Assembly: GCA_009493725.1 (NCBI GenBank)
Contig: VOGB01000005.1
Coordinates: 310,001 to 374,000, forward strand
Direction: 5' to 3'
From: Pseudoramibacter fermentans
GTDB lineage: Bacteria; Bacillota; Clostridia; Eubacteriales; Eubacteriaceae
DNA: 64,000 nt
Of this stretch, positions 25,515-33,469 are shown piece after piece. Both the position numbers and the translations under genes were made by a program. Below the pieces are notes generated by a model that was not told the DNA's origin, made no database searches, and saw nothing but the letters and a program-made list of their open reading frames with translations. Position 1 is the stretch's first letter. Each line of letters starts with the position of its first letter.

Positions 25515-25736
25515 TTACGCGTTCACGAGCTCCTCGGTCGTGACGATGTAGGCGGATTCCATCGCGATTTCGGTCAGCCCGTCGTAGGCGTCGGCCACGT
25601 TCAGGATCTGCTCCGGCGTCGCCGCGGTCAGAATCTTGCTGACGTCGCGGTTCACGGTTTTGGTGGAGCCGTCGTCTAAATCCTTAATGTTGCGCATCCG
25701 CAGAGTCTGTCCGGTTAATTTCTTCGTAACTGCCAT
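25515..25736 (-). CDS. DUF1659 family protein
   Basis: A 73-residue protein with the DUF1659 pattern: KKLTGQTLRMRNIKDLDDGSTKTVNRDVSKI, then a helix ATPEQILNVADAYDGLTE and an exposed end. It has no catalytic motif. It is preceded by a 155-base gap with a strong AAGGAGA ribosome binding site and a TATAT-like element (25840-25850) that could be the target of the sigma factor encoded upstream. Function is unknown; it is known mainly as the partner of DUF2922. Confidence 0.8.
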   Translation of the reverse strand: MAVTKKLTGQTLRMRNIKDLDDGSTKTVNRDVSKILTAATPEQILNVADAYDGLTEIAMESAYIVTTEELVNA

Positions 25737-25891
25737 GTTTGGTTCTCCTTTTTACTTTTCAATTTCACTACATTGTTTGTGTTTTGACCTGATAATTTTC
25801 AGGCCTTGGCTTCGGGGGCGCTCCCTTTTGTCTGAGACACCCATATAATGCACGGAAATCTAAAAAGGGGTGACAAAAAAATCCGACTTTT

Positions 25892-26500
25892 TTAAAAATG
25901 TTTCCGCAGCTTCTGCATCGCGCGGCGTTTGGCGGTTTTCACGGTGTTGAGGCTGATGCCCCGGCTTTTGGCAATGGCCTCCCGGGTCATCGACTGCTCG
26001 AAGGCGCAGGTGATGATCGCCCGCTCCAGCTCCGAGAGCTCCGGAATCGCAGCCATCAGCCGGTCGATCTGGGCCTGGCGCTCGGCAGCCTGCTCGGCGT
26101 CGGCGATGTTGTCCGCGGCGCCGCCGTGCTTTTCCTCGAAGGGGACGTCGTCGGGCCGGAAGCGCCGCCACCGCGCCCGAAACTTGGCGGACAGGGTGCG
26201 CTTGACGTACACCGGGAAGTAGACACCCCGGTTCGGGTCGAAGGCGCGCACCGCCTCGATCAGCCACAGGGCGCCGTCGGCTCGGGCGTCCTCAAAATCG
26301 GGAAAGGGCGCCGCCAGCTTGACGATCAGCGGCTTGAAGGCGAGGATCAAGGTCTCCTCCGCGGCGCGCTCCCCGGCCGCGGCCCGGGCCGCCAGGGCGT
26401 CGATTTCGGCGTAGGAGCGTCTGCCCTTCCCGTTCTGTTTAGCTTTTTCTGTATAGGTTTCATTATTTTGATTTTGATTTGCGTTGTTTTCAGTTTTCAT
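25892..26500 (-). CDS. Sigma-70-like factor of the phage module
   Basis: The 202-residue protein resembles an alternative sigma factor. A region-2-like part runs AAAGERAAEETLILAFKPLIVKLA and ARADGALWLIEAVRAFDPNRGVYFPVYVKRTLSAK. A C-terminal region-4 helix-turn-helix reads SELERAIITCAFEQSMTREAIAKSRGISLNTVK. The N-terminal 35 residues are glutamine/asparagine-rich. I chose the ATG at 26500, which follows AGGAGAGG, over the one at 26533 inside the previous gene. It probably directs RNA polymerase to the genes below it (DUF1659 to endolysin), much as TcdR or UviA do in toxin or bacteriocin loci. Its target promoters are not known. Confidence 0.8.
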   Translation of the reverse strand: MKTENNANQNQNNETYTEKAKQNGKGRRSYAEIDALAARAAAGERAAEETLILAFKPLIVKLAAPFPDFEDARADGALWLIEAVRAFDPNRGVYFPVYVKRTLSAKFRARWRRFRPDDVPFEEKHGGAADNIADAEQAAERQAQIDRLMAAIPELSELERAIITCAFEQSMTREAIAKSRGISLNTVKTAKRRAMQKLRKHF

Positions 26501-26516
26501 TTGCCTCTCCTCTGTG

Positions 26517-27392
26517 TTAAGCCTTGTCCTCATCGGGGATCATGTCCCAGAGGGCCTTGGTGTCGGCGTCGGCGAGGGCGTCGATGAGCCCCTCGCGGCG
26601 CTTCGCGTCGTCTCTTTCCGGTTCTGCCGGGTCCACCGGGCGGGAGAGGGCCGCGTCGGCGATCCAGCTTTCGATAAAGGCGGGCATCCGCGCTGCCTTG
26701 CGGCGCCGCGCCGGGTTGTGGCCCAGCCAGTTCAGCATCCGGACGAGCTCGCCGGCCACGTCCGCCCTGGGGAACCGTTTGGCGAGGGCGTCGACGTCGG
26801 CCTTGGTGACCGTGTAGCGGCCGCCGCCCCGAATGGGCAGCATCGCCGCGGGCGGCACTTCTGGATTTTCCTGACTTTCACTTGAAAGATTTTCAGTACG
26901 TATTTGTCCGGACGCGCCTTTTGGCGCAGGCCGGGAATCACTTTGCTTTGTTTTCTTTTGTTTTACTTTATTTTCTTTTGTGGGGTTTTGGTCCACCATA
27001 ACTGGGCCGTTTTCGTTCCCAATCAAATCGTAGGCCGGATCAATCTGGGCCTTGCTGTGCCGCTTGCCAAAGGTGTAAACCTCCTGGATGTAGCGGCTGG
27101 TCAGGATATGGGCGTCGGCGTAAAGCTTGGGATCAAAAATGCGCCGCGCGACGCACACATCCACCACCTGCTGAATGCGCTCGGGCTCGGTGCTGCTCGA
27201 GTACGCCATCACCAGGGCCATGTCGTCGCTCCACGGCAGGTAGTAGCCGTGGTCGCCGTAAATCTGCATCAGCAGGTGGACGTAGATGCCGAAGCCCGCC
27301 GCGCCGCATTGGGCTTCCAGCAGTTGCAGGGCCGTGCTCTGGCGCGTATCGAACGGGAAATAGTCCAGGCCGGTCTTGACGGGTCGTGCCAT
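26517..27392 (-). CDS. DUF4373 (Lin1244/Lin1753-type) phage replication-associated protein
   Basis: The 291-residue protein starts ARPVKTGLDYFPFDTR, then has GFGIYVHLLMQIYGDHGYYLPW and a helix-rich N-terminal domain typical of DUF4373. A low-complexity linker follows, then a C-terminal helical part (TVTKADVDALAKRFPRADV, ESWIADAALSRP). Such proteins occur in phages and islands, often near DnaD-like replication genes. I chose the ATG at 27392, with AAGGAGG upstream. It is the first gene of the minus-strand module and lies 17 bases before the sigma gene. Confidence 0.78.
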   Translation of the reverse strand: MARPVKTGLDYFPFDTRQSTALQLLEAQCGAAGFGIYVHLLMQIYGDHGYYLPWSDDMALVMAYSSSTEPERIQQVVDVCVARRIFDPKLYADAHILTSRYIQEVYTFGKRHSKAQIDPAYDLIGNENGPVMVDQNPTKENKVKQKKTKQSDSRPAPKGASGQIRTENLSSESQENPEVPPAAMLPIRGGGRYTVTKADVDALAKRFPRADVAGELVRMLNWLGHNPARRRKAARMPAFIESWIADAALSRPVDPAEPERDDAKRREGLIDALADADTKALWDMIPDEDKA

Positions 27393-27569
27393 ATTTGGCC
27401 TCCTTCGCGTTAAATTTGTCTCAGCGGGGCGCCCGTCTGTAAGCTTTTTCCAGTGTACGCCTTTTCGCTCTTGAAGGCAAGTGTAAGTTTTTGTCATCGG
27501 CGGTTTTCCCGCTGTCTAAATCGCTAAAAGCGTGGTTTTATGCGGATTTAAAACGTCTAAAAATAAAAA

Positions 27570-27590
27570 ATCCCTCGATTTTCGAGGGAT
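27570..27590 (-). terminator. Terminator of the SDR gene
   Basis: A perfect 9-bp stem ATCCCTCGA/TCGAGGGAT with a 3-base loop is followed, on the minus strand, by TTTTTATTTTT. It lies 47 bases after the stop of the dehydrogenase gene and isolates it from the phage module. Confidence 0.88.
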
Positions 27591-27637
27591 GATGTGCAAC
27601 TCAACCGTATTTTTTTGTCATTGTTTTTGCGTCTGCT

Positions 27638-28573
27638 TCACAGCCGTCTCAGCAGCTCCCAGAAGTAGAGCAGGACTTCCCGGGGGAGCAGCTTCGAGAA
27701 GAACCGGTGGATGGTACAAAAAAGTCCCGGGGTCGAAACGGCCATGCCCAGGCGGTTGGTCCGCAGGGAGCGGCGCGCCACCCGGTCCGCCGGGACGCCG
27801 AAGGCGAAGTTCTTGATCGCCGGCTTTTCGCCCTTAGCTTCGGCCGCCTTGGCGATCGGGATGAACTCGGTGTCCCGCATCCAGTAGGGGCAGACCGCCG
27901 TCACCCGGATGTGCCGCGGGAGCAGCTCCATGCGCAGCGCCCGGGTGTAATGGTAGAGAAAGATCTTGGACGCCGCGTAGACGTTGAAGTGCTGGAGGGG
28001 CTGGAAGGCCGCCGTCGAGCAGATTTCGAGGATGCGACCGCCCGGGCCCATGAAGGACAGCGCCGTGACCGTCACGTCCACCGCCGCCCGGTCGTTGACC
28101 TCGATCATGTTGTCCGAGTCCGCGAGGGGCAGTTTTTCGTAATTGCCGATTTTGCCCAGGCCCGCGCAGTTGATCAGCACCGCCACCTCGACGTCTGCTT
28201 CAGTGAGCGCCGTCTTCAGCGCCGTCAAGCTCTCGGGCTTCGTCAGGTCGAGTGGGAGCACGCGCGTCCCGCAAGCGAGTTCACCCGCCAGGGCGTTCAG
28301 CCGGTCGGCCCGCCGGGCCACGAGCCAGATTTCGTCGAGGTCTTTCTCCGTCCGGTCGAGGCGCCTGGCGTATTCCCGGCCGAGGCCGCTGGAGGCGCCG
28401 GTGATCAGCGCGATGCGCTTCTTACTCCCTGTCTTGGGCTTTTTCGCCGCCGCGTAGACGAGCATTTCGATGAGCACGAGGACGATGGCGATGGCCGCAA
28501 AGAGCACGAAGACCCGCCCGGAAAAGCCGACGCACCAATCCACCGCGCGATGCAGGGTTTCTAAAAATGACAT
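27638..28573 (-). CDS. Membrane-anchored short-chain dehydrogenase/reductase
   Basis: The 311-residue protein begins with a membrane anchor (residues about 20-42, VFVLFAAIAIVLVLIEMLVYAAA) followed by an NAD(P)-binding TGASSGLG motif at 58-65, INCAGLGKIGNY, and the catalytic YAASKIFLYH. A C-terminal hydrophobic region (TPGLFCTIHRFFSKLLP) may also touch the membrane. This layout is seen in SDRs acting on lipids or sterol-like substrates. The actual substrate is unknown. It stands alone, with its own terminator. Confidence 0.82.
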   Translation of the reverse strand: MSFLETLHRAVDWCVGFSGRVFVLFAAIAIVLVLIEMLVYAAAKKPKTGSKKRIALITGASSGLGREYARRLDRTEKDLDEIWLVARRADRLNALAGELACGTRVLPLDLTKPESLTALKTALTEADVEVAVLINCAGLGKIGNYEKLPLADSDNMIEVNDRAAVDVTVTALSFMGPGGRILEICSTAAFQPLQHFNVYAASKIFLYHYTRALRMELLPRHIRVTAVCPYWMRDTEFIPIAKAAEAKGEKPAIKNFAFGVPADRVARRSLRTNRLGMAVSTPGLFCTIHRFFSKLLPREVLLYFWELLRRL

Positions 28574-28715
28574 AAGCCGCCTTCTTTCGATTTACAATTC
28601 AATTTACAATTTAATTTACACGCTGCGTACACTTTTGATTTATTGACCTTAACCTATGATACCACATTTTCTCATCATTTTAACCCGTCATCGGGTTGAA
28701 AATTTTGCAGGCCAT

Positions 28716-28734
28716 ATATGAAACTTTATTCATC
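28716..28734. promoter_or_regulatory. Upstream operator copy for the permease gene
   Basis: ATATGAAACTTTATTCATC contains the inverted repeat ATGAA-N6-TTCAT. It ends four bases before the -35 box of the permease promoter. A near-identical copy lies 101 bases downstream at 28817. Similar TGAA-N6-TTCA dyads are bound by ArsR/SmtB-type metal sensors, so this may be such a site; no sensor gene is in the window. Confidence 0.55.
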
Positions 28735-28737
28735 TGT

Positions 28738-28766
28738 TTGCAAATCGATGTAAACCGTGTTACGAT
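28738..28766 (+). promoter_or_regulatory. Promoter of the permease gene
   Basis: TTGCAA (28738-28743) and TACGAT (28761-28766) are separated by 17 bases. It lies between the two operator copies and about 175 bases upstream of the permease start. The leader in between contains a possible stem TGCGG/CCGCA (28849-28895) with an inner CTGAT/ATCAG. I do not recognise it as a known riboswitch. Confidence 0.6.
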
Positions 28767-28816
28767 GAGGGACAGCCCACAAAACACCATGCAAAACCGT
28801 GACGCGGTATATCTTT

Positions 28817-28835
28817 ATATGAAAATTTATTCATC
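28817..28835. promoter_or_regulatory. Downstream operator copy for the permease gene
   Basis: ATATGAAAATTTATTCATC differs at one base from the copy at 28716 and keeps the ATGAA-N6-TTCAT dyad. It lies about 45 bases after the probable start of transcription, so binding at both copies could form a loop or a roadblock. Confidence 0.55.
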
Positions 28836-28941
28836 TTTTAGTCATTAATGCGGTGCTGATACATCCGGACTGAAAACAGATCAGCCTGATCCGCACGCGT
28901 TATAGTCAAAGGCATTGTATGATTGGTAGAAAGGAAACGCC

Positions 28942-29826
28942 ATGCTCCACTCATTTTTAAATATCCTCAGCGACGCGGCGGTCGACACCGTCAAGCTCAT
29001 CCCCTTCCTCTTCGTGACCTATTGGATCATGGAGTATTTCGAGGGCAAGGCCGCGAGCCACTCGACGCGCCTCCTGCTGCGGGTCGGGCCCTTCGGGCCG
29101 GCGGCCGGCGCGGCGGTCGGAGTCATCCCCCAGTGCGGCTTCTCCGCCGCGGCCGCGAGCCTCTACGCCGGCGGGCTCATCTCCACCGGGACGCTGCTGT
29201 CGGTGTTCCTGTCGACGTCGGACGAAATGCTGCCGATCTTTTTGTCGGAGCACGTCGCCGTCGGGACCCTCGGCCGGGTGCTCCTCGCCAAGGCCGTCAT
29301 CGGCGTGCTCACCGGGATGGCCGTCGACGGGGTGCTGCGGCTGCGCCGCTACGGCGACGACAAGCACATCCACGACCTGTGCGACAACGAGCACTGCGGC
29401 TGCGAGGACGAGGCCGAACCCGCGGGGCTGCGCGCCGTGACCCGCTCGGCGCTGGTCCACACGCTGAACATCACCGCCTTCGTCTTCGCGATTTCCCTCG
29501 TCCTCGGCGCGCTGATCGACTGGGCCGGGGTCGGCACCATCGAAAGCGTCCTGACCGACCGCCCCGTCGTCGGCGTCTGCCTGTCGGCGCTGATCGGCCT
29601 GATCCCCAACTGCGCCGCCTCGGTCACCATCACCCAGCTATACCTGTCGCGCATGCTGACCGCCGGGCAGATGATGGCCGGGCTGCTCGTCGGCGCCGGC
29701 GTCGGGCTGCTCGTCCTCTTCCGCACCAGCCGCCACTGGAAGGAAAATTTGAAATTCACCGTGCTGCTCTACGTCAGCGGCGTCGCGTGGGGGCTGCTGT
29801 TTGAGCTGCTGCATTTGTCGTTCTGA
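28942..29826 (+). CDS. ArsP_2-type permease (putative manganese/arsenic efflux)
   Basis: The 294-residue membrane protein has about eight hydrophobic segments and two glycine-rich motifs related by internal symmetry: AVGVIPQCGFSAAAASLYAGGLIS near residue 60 and ALIGLIPNCAASVTITQLYLS near residue 215. That is the pattern of the putative manganese transporter / arsenic efflux family (ArsP_2). Between the halves lies a hydrophilic loop, HIHDLCDNEHCGCED, rich in His, Cys and Asp, likely to bind metal. Substrate is uncertain. The duplicated dyad around its promoter suggests metal-responsive control. Confidence 0.8.
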   Translation: MLHSFLNILSDAAVDTVKLIPFLFVTYWIMEYFEGKAASHSTRLLLRVGPFGPAAGAAVGVIPQCGFSAAAASLYAGGLISTGTLLSVFLSTSDEMLPIFLSEHVAVGTLGRVLLAKAVIGVLTGMAVDGVLRLRRYGDDKHIHDLCDNEHCGCEDEAEPAGLRAVTRSALVHTLNITAFVFAISLVLGALIDWAGVGTIESVLTDRPVVGVCLSALIGLIPNCAASVTITQLYLSRMLTAGQMMAGLLVGAGVGLLVLFRTSRHWKENLKFTVLLYVSGVAWGLLFELLHLSF

Positions 29827-29840
29827 TGAATTAGAAGAAA

Positions 29841-29877
29841 AAACGCCTAAACCGCAATCCCAGCGGTTTAGGCGTTT
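29841..29877 (+). terminator. Terminator of the permease gene
   Basis: A perfect 15-bp stem AAACGCCTAAACCGC / GCGGTTTAGGCGTTT with a 7-base loop is followed by ATTTTTATTTC. The stem begins 14 bases after the permease stop. The A-run on the other side means it could also act on the minus strand. Confidence 0.92.
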
Positions 29878-29999
29878 ATTTTTATTTCTGATATTGGCAT
29901 CCCGCTCTGGGAACAACTGTACCTCTTTATTATTAATCGTTAGACTCGAGTTTAAATAATTAATTTCCGTATTACCCCTAATGAACCAACAGCAATTCA

Positions 30000-30746
30000 C
30001 TACTTGGCTGTTAATTTTACTTTGCCATTGACAGTTAGTTCCAAATAATATCCATCTTTTACATCAATTTCAGCTTTCTCTCCTTTAGAATTAAATTCAG
30101 CAATAAATGAATAGTCTTCTTCATTATTAACATTTACCTGGCTGATCTTAACATTTCCGCTCATGCTTTCAGCTAAATAATGTCCAGCTGGTACAGTAAA
30201 ATGTACAGCACCGCTACTGGATAATTTACCATATTTACCAGTTTCACCATCTGTGAGAATTATCGTATTAGTATTATTAGTATTGTCAGAAGATGTCTCT
30301 TCAGTAGAATTGCCTGTTTGTTTACGAATTACATTAGCATAATAATCTGGGTTATTTTCTACTTCTTGATAATTAAAAGGCTCGTATCCTTTTTCATATA
30401 TATTAATTTTAGTCTTATTGGACTTGATGCTTGCTACAGAATGATCCTGATTCACATAAATATCATATCGGGTACCTTCATCGCCATACTGAAAATAGTA
30501 TCTATAACCATTAGCCCAATCTGGGCCTACATAAAATCCATCAACTTCATCCGTATCCATGCCAATCTGTTTAATGGCTTTCTGCATATTAGCAAGAAGC
30601 TTTTTATCTGGAAAATCTTTATTAAACACAAAGTCTCCTGATTTTAAGTCCTTCAATGTATTAGGCTTAGCAGCTTTTTGACAGCCAGTCATTATACAAA
30701 TAAAAGCTAGTAATACAATAACAATAGGAAATAACCTTTTCTTCAT
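30000..30746 (-). CDS. Lipoprotein of unknown function
   Basis: The 248-residue protein has a clear lipoprotein signal (MKKRLFPIVIVLLAFICIMTGC, lipobox cysteine about residue 22), so it is probably anchored on the outer face of the membrane. The mature part has a first domain with QKAIKQIGMDTDEVDGFYVG and YYFQYGDEGTRYDIYVN, a Ser/Thr/Asn-rich linker (NSTEETSSDNTNNTNT), and a beta-rich C-terminal domain (AVHFTVPAGHYLAESM to the end). I do not recognise the family. The gene is much AT-richer than most of the window, which suggests recent transfer. The ATG at 30746 follows GGGGGGTGA. Confidence 0.8.
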   Translation of the reverse strand: MKKRLFPIVIVLLAFICIMTGCQKAAKPNTLKDLKSGDFVFNKDFPDKKLLANMQKAIKQIGMDTDEVDGFYVGPDWANGYRYYFQYGDEGTRYDIYVNQDHSVASIKSNKTKINIYEKGYEPFNYQEVENNPDYYANVIRKQTGNSTEETSSDNTNNTNTIILTDGETGKYGKLSSSGAVHFTVPAGHYLAESMSGNVKISQVNVNNEEDYSFIAEFNSKGEKAEIDVKDGYYLELTVNGKVKLTAK

Positions 30747-30872
30747 AATTTTCACCCCCCCAAATAACACTAAAAGCGTTAAAATCGCCTGCACAATTTT
30801 AGCTGCTTACGGCATTTCTTTTTTCATAGTTGGTCTACTTGCTGGCCTCCTCCTTTTTACTATATTTATAAT

Positions 30873-30901
30873 ATTATACACAATTTAACATAATCTGCCA
30901 A
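30873..30901 (-). promoter_or_regulatory. Promoter of the lipoprotein gene
   Basis: On the minus strand TTGGCA (30896-30901) and TATAAT (30873-30878) are separated by 17 bases. The leader of about 120 bases contains an extra GGAGGAGG and a tiny possible open frame (MKKEMP, stop) before the real ribosome binding site. Confidence 0.75.
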
Positions 30902-30952
30902 AATTCGATCAGATTACCTCATTAAAAAGCACTGATTGTTTTAGCTTTCACA

Positions 30953-31407
30953 CGAATCCCCGTTCGCCGCTGAATTATAAGATAAAAGCTGTGTGTTTGG
31001 CGTCGAGTTTGGGATTGCCCTGCGGCGCGCCAGCGCCTGAAATGCCGCGAAGCGGCTGACCGTATCTCCCTCTCATCTCATCTCTTATCATCTCGTATCC
31101 TATCTTCTCCTCTCCTATACGAATTTCCTGTGAGAAAAATCGGTTTATCCTATATTTTGTCAAAAAAATAGAGACACACGCTTCTATTGAAACATGTGCC
31201 TCTCGGTCCGTACTTGGAAATAACATTTTTTAATGGTGTTTTTTATGGATATGTTGCTGACGGACCTCATCAGACTACGCTACTATTATAGCGTATTTCC
31301 ATCTCAAATGAAAGGCATTTGGGGGTAACACTGAAACGCCCATAATACGGGCCTTTCGCGCGAATCCCCGTTTGTCTACCCCTGAATCCTACGCAAATCC
31401 CCGTTCG
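30953..31407. repeat. Three copies of a 14-base motif CGAATCCCCGTTCG
   Basis: CGAATCCCCGTTCG occurs at 30953-30966, as CGAATCCCCGTTTG at 31361-31374 and as CAAATCCCCGTTCG at 31394-31407. The ends CGAA/TTCG are inverted. All three lie in the gene-free stretch 30902-31544 between the lipoprotein and the reductase, and could be scars of a small mobile repeat. Function is unknown. Confidence 0.5.
31170..31203 (-). terminator. Terminator-like hairpin without an obvious gene
   Basis: On the minus strand an imperfect stem (AGAGGCACATG / CGTGTGTCTCT) is followed by ATTTTTTT. No minus-strand gene lies just upstream of it, so it may end a short RNA starting near a TATAAT at 31285-31290, whose -35 is weak. 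The rest of 30902-31544 holds a pyrimidine-rich tract (31062-31120) and no convincing open frame. Confidence 0.45.
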
Positions 31408-31544
31408 TTTGGATTATACGCAATAAATGCCTGACTGTTTCCCTCAGGCGCAGGTACAAAAATACAGAAAATGAGGCTATAATGGAATCAGATTTTGAAG
31501 AATTTGCTCCTATTATATAGTGCTTGATTAGAAAGGAACCCACC

Positions 31545-32279
31545 ATGCACGATTTTGCCAACAAAACGGCCTTGGTCACCGGCGCCTCCCGGGGCATCGG
31601 CGCCGCCACCGCTGAAGCCCTCGCTCAAAGGGGCTGCCATTTGATTTTGACCTGCGCGCGTTCGATGGACGCGCTGACCGCCCTGTCGGTCAGGCTGTCG
31701 AATACCTACGAGGTGCCGGTCACGCCGGTGCGCTGCGACGCCGGGGACGCCGGCCAGGTCGCCGCGCTGTTTGACGCCCACGTTCACCGCCTCGACATTT
31801 TGATCAACAACGCCGGCCGCTCGGTCACCGGCCTCATCCAGGACCTGACCCCCGAGGCCTGGGACGCGCTGATGCGCACCAACCTCTCGTCCTGTTTTTA
31901 CACCGCGCGGCTGGCCATTCCGAAATTCCTCGAAGGGGGCGGCGGCGCCATCGTCAACATCTCGTCGGTCTGGGGCGACGTCGGCGCGGCGGCGGAGGCC
32001 GCCTACTCGGCGACCAAGGGCGGTGTCGCCGCCTTCACCCGGGCCCTGGGCAAGGAGCTGGCGCCGAGCCGCATCCCGGTCAACGCCCTCGCCTGCGGCT
32101 TCATCGACACGGCGATGAACGCCGAGTACAACGACGCCGAGCGCGAGGCCATCCGCGCCGAAATCCCGGCGGACCGTTTCGGCACCCCCGAGGAGGCCGC
32201 GGCGGCCGTCGTGCGCCTGCTGGAAATGCCCGACTACCTGACCGGCCAGGTGATCCGCCTCGACGGCGGCTGGATCTAA
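31545..32279 (+). CDS. Short-chain reductase, FabG-like
   Basis: The 244-residue protein has the classic SDR layout: TGASRGIG at residues 11-18, NNAGRS, the catalytic serine in NISSVWG, the YxxxK motif in YSATKGG, and a C-terminal LTGQVIRLDGGWI. This is the pattern of 3-oxoacyl-ACP reductase (FabG), but many sugar and acetoacetyl-CoA reductases share it. It stands alone and not among fatty-acid genes, so I leave the substrate open. The ATG at 31545 follows AAAGGA; the frame extends seven codons further upstream. Confidence 0.85.
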   Translation: MHDFANKTALVTGASRGIGAATAEALAQRGCHLILTCARSMDALTALSVRLSNTYEVPVTPVRCDAGDAGQVAALFDAHVHRLDILINNAGRSVTGLIQDLTPEAWDALMRTNLSSCFYTARLAIPKFLEGGGGAIVNISSVWGDVGAAAEAAYSATKGGVAAFTRALGKELAPSRIPVNALACGFIDTAMNAEYNDAEREAIRAEIPADRFGTPEEAAAAVVRLLEMPDYLTGQVIRLDGGWI

Positions 32280-32280
32280 T

Positions 32281-32447
32281 CCGCCCCCAGGTCTAAAAAC
32301 CACAGTTTGATGTCTTGAAGTTACACCTATTTGTGGGCGGCGTCATCTTGAAGTTTCGGGCTTTTTGATGTACAATTAAAAGTACAATTGGGGAAATAGG
32401 GTATACCCATAAATACGTTTTCGCAAATGCGATGAGGAGGGAATTTA
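32281..32447. other. Intergenic region before the aldolase, with palindromes
   Basis: Holds a direct repeat GTACAATT (32370 and 32382), a perfect 10-base palindrome GGGTATACCC (32399-32408), and an inverted repeat TCGCA-AA-TGCGA (32421-32432) just before the GAGGAGGG ribosome binding site. A possible -10 is TACAAT at 32383. These could be operator sites for sugar-dependent control, but I cannot name the regulator. Confidence 0.35.
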
Positions 32448-33335
32448 ATGAATCAAAAACAATTAGACCGCATGCAAAAAGAACCGGGGTTCATTGCCGC
32501 ACTCGATCAAAGCGGCGGCAGCACACCGAAGGCGCTGAAGGCCTACGGCATTCCAAAGACCCGCTATCGCAATGACGACCAGATGTTCGACCTGGTTCAC
32601 GAAATGCGCACCCGCATCATGACCAGCCCGTCCTTCACCAGCGACAAAATCCTGGCCGCGATTCTATTTGAAAATACGATGGACCGCAAGGTGGAAGACC
32701 AATACACCGCCGACTACCTCTGGGACGTCAAGGGCATCATCCCGATTTTGAAGGTCGACAAGGGTCTGGCCGAAGAAAAGGACGGCGTCCAGATGATGAA
32801 GCCGATGCCGCAGCTCGACGATCTGCTGAAACGCGCCGCGAAGCGTCACATCTTCGGGACAAAAATGCGCTCGGTGATCCACTCGGCCAACAAGGCCGGC
32901 ATCAAAGCCATCGTCGACCAGCAGTTTGACATTGCCAAACGCATCATCGCCGCGGGCTTCGTGCCGATCATCGAACCGGAAGTCGACATCCACGCCGAAG
33001 ACAAGGCCGAAGCGGAACAGCTGCTTCACGCCGAATTCAAATCCCATCTTGCCGCGTTGGAAGACGGCGACAAGGTCATGTTCAAGGTGACGATTCCGAC
33101 CGAAGCCGGGCTCTATGCCGACATCATGAAGGACAAACACGTCGTGCGCGTCGTCGCCCTGTCAGGCGGCTACACCCGCAAGGACGCCTGCACCAAGCTC
33201 GCTCAGAACCCGGGGCTCATCGCCAGCTTCTCGAGAGCGCTGACCGAAGGGCTGACCTGCCGCATGAACGACAAGGATTTCAACTACATGCTCGCCGATT
33301 CCATCGACAAAATTTATCAGGCCAGCATCAAATAA
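32448..33335 (+). CDS. fda: Class I fructose-bisphosphate aldolase
   Basis: Splits fructose-1,6-bisphosphate in glycolysis by a Schiff-base mechanism. The 295-residue protein closely matches the staphylococcal-type class I aldolase: FIAALDQSGGSTPKALK at the N-terminus, YTADYLWDVKGIIPILKVDKGLAEE, HIFGTKMRS, IIEPEVDI, VVALSGGYTRKDA and IASFSRAL. It needs no metal. A strong GAGGAGGG precedes the ATG and a terminator follows, so it is monocistronic. Confidence 0.93.
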   Translation: MNQKQLDRMQKEPGFIAALDQSGGSTPKALKAYGIPKTRYRNDDQMFDLVHEMRTRIMTSPSFTSDKILAAILFENTMDRKVEDQYTADYLWDVKGIIPILKVDKGLAEEKDGVQMMKPMPQLDDLLKRAAKRHIFGTKMRSVIHSANKAGIKAIVDQQFDIAKRIIAAGFVPIIEPEVDIHAEDKAEAEQLLHAEFKSHLAALEDGDKVMFKVTIPTEAGLYADIMKDKHVVRVVALSGGYTRKDACTKLAQNPGLIASFSRALTEGLTCRMNDKDFNYMLADSIDKIYQASIK

Positions 33336-33353
33336 ACGGAATTTGTGCTTCTC

Positions 33354-33384
33354 AGCCGCTGCCGCTTGCAGCGGCTCTTTTTTT
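33354..33384 (+). terminator. Terminator of the aldolase gene
   Basis: A perfect 9-bp stem AGCCGCTGC/GCAGCGGCT with a 5-base loop, followed by C and seven T. Confidence 0.9.
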
Positions 33385-33469
33385 GTTCTAAACTAATATT
33401 ATTATTTTGGTGTAAGTTAAGCATTTGTTAGGATTTATTAAATAATTGATAAAGAAAGGAGGCGGTAAG

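Noticed and set aside
23551..27392. Complete prophage
   Set aside because: No integrase, terminase, portal, capsid or tail genes, and no attachment-site repeats that I could find at the edges.
31240..31275. Hammerhead ribozyme core on the minus strand (CTGATGAG)
   Set aside because: The required GAAA element and the three stems around the cleavage site are missing.
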